DNA of 7,530 nucleotides, taken from positions 1 to 7,530 of the forward strand of contig JAGCMG010000080.1 in NCBI GenBank assembly GCA_017646555.1, given 5' to 3'. A program made the position numbers and the translations under genes. The stretch comes from Clostridia bacterium (GTDB lineage: Bacteria > Bacillota > Clostridia > Christensenellales > Borkfalkiaceae). Positions 6,494-7,530 of this stretch are shown here, piece by piece. Under the pieces are notes generated by a model. That model saw only the letters and a list, made by a program, of their open reading frames with translations, searched no databases and had not been told where the DNA came from. How positions within the stretch are numbered: position 1 is the first letter of the stretch; each line of letters begins with the position of its first letter.

Positions 6494-6969
6494 TAGTTTT
6501 TCTCCTTTAATTCTTCTAAAAGCGCAACTGCCGATTCAGGTGTCATAGTTGGGTAAATTTCGTCGTTTACCATAACTGCAGGTGCTGATGAACAAGCACC
6601 TAAACACGATACCGTTTCTACCGTGAATAAAAGGTCGTCAGTCGTTTTCTTTTCTTCAGATAAACCTAATTTATCTCTTAACGCTTCCAAAATAGGAATA
6701 GATTTTCTAACGTGACAAGCCGTACCGTCGCACACTTTAATTACGAATTTGCCTTTTTGTTCTAATGAAAAGTTTTCGTAAAAAGTTGCAACGCCGTAGA
6801 TTTTTGCTTCACTTAAAGATAATTTTTCCGCTAAATACGGGAAAATTTCTTTCGGCAAATACCTATAATGTTCTTGTGCGCGTTGAAGAATTGCAATTAA
6901 AGATTTTTCTTCGTTACCGAATTCTTTGATTGCTTGGTCTAATACCGCAAAATCAATAGTTTGTTCCAT
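6493..6969 (-). CDS. hydC: NuoE-like [2Fe-2S] subunit of the hydrogenase, HydC
   Basis: A 158-residue protein of the NuoE/24-kDa family and normal length for it. The N-terminal helical part contains the typical LIAILQRAQEHYRYLP and IYGVATFYENFSL blocks (about 24-69). The thioredoxin-like domain carries the [2Fe-2S] ligands in CDGTACHVR (Cys80, Cys85) and CLGACSSAPAV (Cys122, Cys126). In HydABC enzymes this subunit docks on HydB next to the FMN. All four cluster cysteines are present. The ATG at 6967-6969 follows ACGGAGAT, a moderate RBS. The stop overlaps the hydB start by one base. A gap of 43 bases separates it from the upstream flavoprotein gene, with no terminator in the leftward direction, so transcription from that gene probably continues through. 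Confidence 0.95.
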   Translation of the reverse strand: MEQTIDFAVLDQAIKEFGNEEKSLIAILQRAQEHYRYLPKEIFPYLAEKLSLSEAKIYGVATFYENFSLEQKGKFVIKVCDGTACHVRKSIPILEALRDKLGLSEEKKTTDDLLFTVETVSCLGACSSAPAVMVNDEIYPTMTPESAVALLEELKEKN

Positions 6970-6996
6970 TTTTATCTCCGTTTCTCATTTATTTTG

Positions 6997-7010
6997 ACGG
7001 CTAATGCCGT
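6997..7010 (-). other. Small intergenic hairpin upstream of hydC
   Basis: A 5-bp stem, ACGGC and GCCGT with a 4-base loop, lies just after the stop of the NfnB-like gene. On the minus strand it is followed by CAAAATAAATG, with no T run, so it is not a rho-independent terminator. It might mark an mRNA processing or stability point between the two genes; a short stem like this can also occur by chance. Confidence 0.25.
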
Positions 7011-7012
7011 AA

Positions 7013-7530
7013 TTATTTACTTAAATATTCGTCAATTGCTTTAGCAGCGGTTTTACCAGCACCCATTGCTAAAATAACCGTTGCAGCACCAGTAACGGCG
7101 TCGCCACCAGCGTATACTGCTTCAATACTCGTTAAGCCGTTGTCGTCGGTTATGATACCACCGTGCTTATTAACTTCAAGACCAGGGGTCGTTGCTTTAA
7201 TAAGTGGGTTTGGCGAAGTACCAAGCGCCATAATAACAACGTCGGCTTCGATATCAAAATCGCTACCTTTAACTTCAACAGGTCTTGCTCTACCCGATGC
7301 ATCAGGTTCAGAAAGTTCCATCTTAACGCAAGTTACAGAACTTACCCAACCATTTTCGTTACCGTTAATTTTAACAGGGTTAGTTAAAAGGTCGAATACG
7401 ATATCTTCTTCAATAGCGTGTTCAACTTCTTCCTTTCTTGCAGGAAGTTCTGCTAAAGTTCTACGGTAAACGATATGAACTTCTGCACCTAAACGCTTAG
7501 CGCAACGAGCAGCGTCCATAGCAACGTTAC
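7013..7530 (-). CDS. GltD/NfnB-type NADPH-dependent flavin oxidoreductase (partial, N-terminus beyond the edge)
   Basis: The frame is open through the right edge: the codons upstream of the internal ATG at 7517-7519 read NVA, completing part of the family motif GGGNVAMD. About 171 C-terminal residues are visible, and the family usually has roughly 450-500. Visible signatures are NVAMDAARCAKRLGA (second nucleotide-binding fold), VHIVYRR, where the arginines usually favour NADPH, LPARKEEVEHA, ALGTSPNPLI, and the FAD-contacting VYAGGDAVTGAATVILAMGAGK near the C-terminus. This matches the small subunit of glutamate synthase and its relatives NfnB/SudA and the NfnB-like subunit (StnC) of Sporomusa-type Nfn. 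No glutaminase or glutamate synthase large subunit is in view. The downstream hydCBA genes favour an electron-transfer role with NADP(H) and ferredoxin over glutamate synthesis, but this is inference. The stop is 43 bases before hydC, consistent with one operon. The N-terminal iron-sulfur region cannot be inspected. Confidence 0.88.
   Translation of the reverse strand, partial: NVAMDAARCAKRLGAEVHIVYRRTLAELPARKEEVEHAIEEDIVFDLLTNPVKINGNENGWVSSVTCVKMELSEPDASGRARPVEVKGSDFDIEADVVIMALGTSPNPLIKATTPGLEVNKHGGIITDDNGLTSIEAVYAGGDAVTGAATVILAMGAGKTAAKAIDEYLSK

Noticed and set aside
7140..7469. Plus-strand open frames opposite the NfnB-like gene
   Set aside because: They are antisense to conserved nucleotide-binding motifs and have no independent support.
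1..7530. tRNA, rRNA, riboswitch, CRISPR or insertion sequence
   Set aside because: No cloverleaf, conserved RNA element, regularly spaced repeats, transposase or terminal inverted repeats were seen on either strand by eye.

Overview
The window looks like a piece of the chromosome of an AT-rich, strictly anaerobic, fermentative Firmicute (class Clostridia or a close relative). The basis is an electron-bifurcating-type [FeFe]-hydrogenase gene set, a sporulation-type (PdaB-like) polysaccharide deacetylase, a clostridial-style two-OB-fold single-strand-binding protein, strong AAGGAGG ribosome binding sites and consensus TTGACA-N17-TATAAT promoters. The exact genus cannot be told from the sequence alone; a gut-type clostridial lineage is a guess.

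Left part (1-1210, minus strand): a PdaB-like membrane-anchored deacetylase, followed 13 bases downstream by an SSB-like gene that runs off the left edge. The gap 1211-1486 holds an 18-bp palindrome, a well-formed minus-strand terminator with no visible gene to terminate, and a perfect consensus promoter firing rightward.

Middle part (1420-2873, plus strand): two independent transcription units, each with its own consensus promoter, strong RBS, small secreted lipoprotein gene and terminator. The first lipoprotein has one beta-rich, lipocalin-like domain. The second has two copies of what looks like the same domain. Both terminators have the same stem sequence, so the pair looks like a duplicated cassette.

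Right part (2888-7530, minus strand): an operon-like run reading leftward. It starts beyond the right edge with the C-terminal part of a GltD/NfnB-type NADPH:flavin oxidoreductase. This is followed by a NuoE-like subunit (hydC), a NuoF-like subunit (hydB) and the [FeFe]-hydrogenase catalytic subunit (hydA). hydC-hydB-hydA are tightly coupled (TAATG overlap, then a 1-base gap), and a terminator lies just after hydA. Together HydABC would exchange electrons between NADH, reduced ferredoxin and H2. The adjoining NfnB-like flavoprotein raises the possibility that NADP(H) is also wired into the system. Nothing in the window is an obviously unknown defence, mobile or CRISPR system. The most unusual points are the NfnB-like/HydCBA linkage, the twin lipoprotein cassettes and the orphan terminator.
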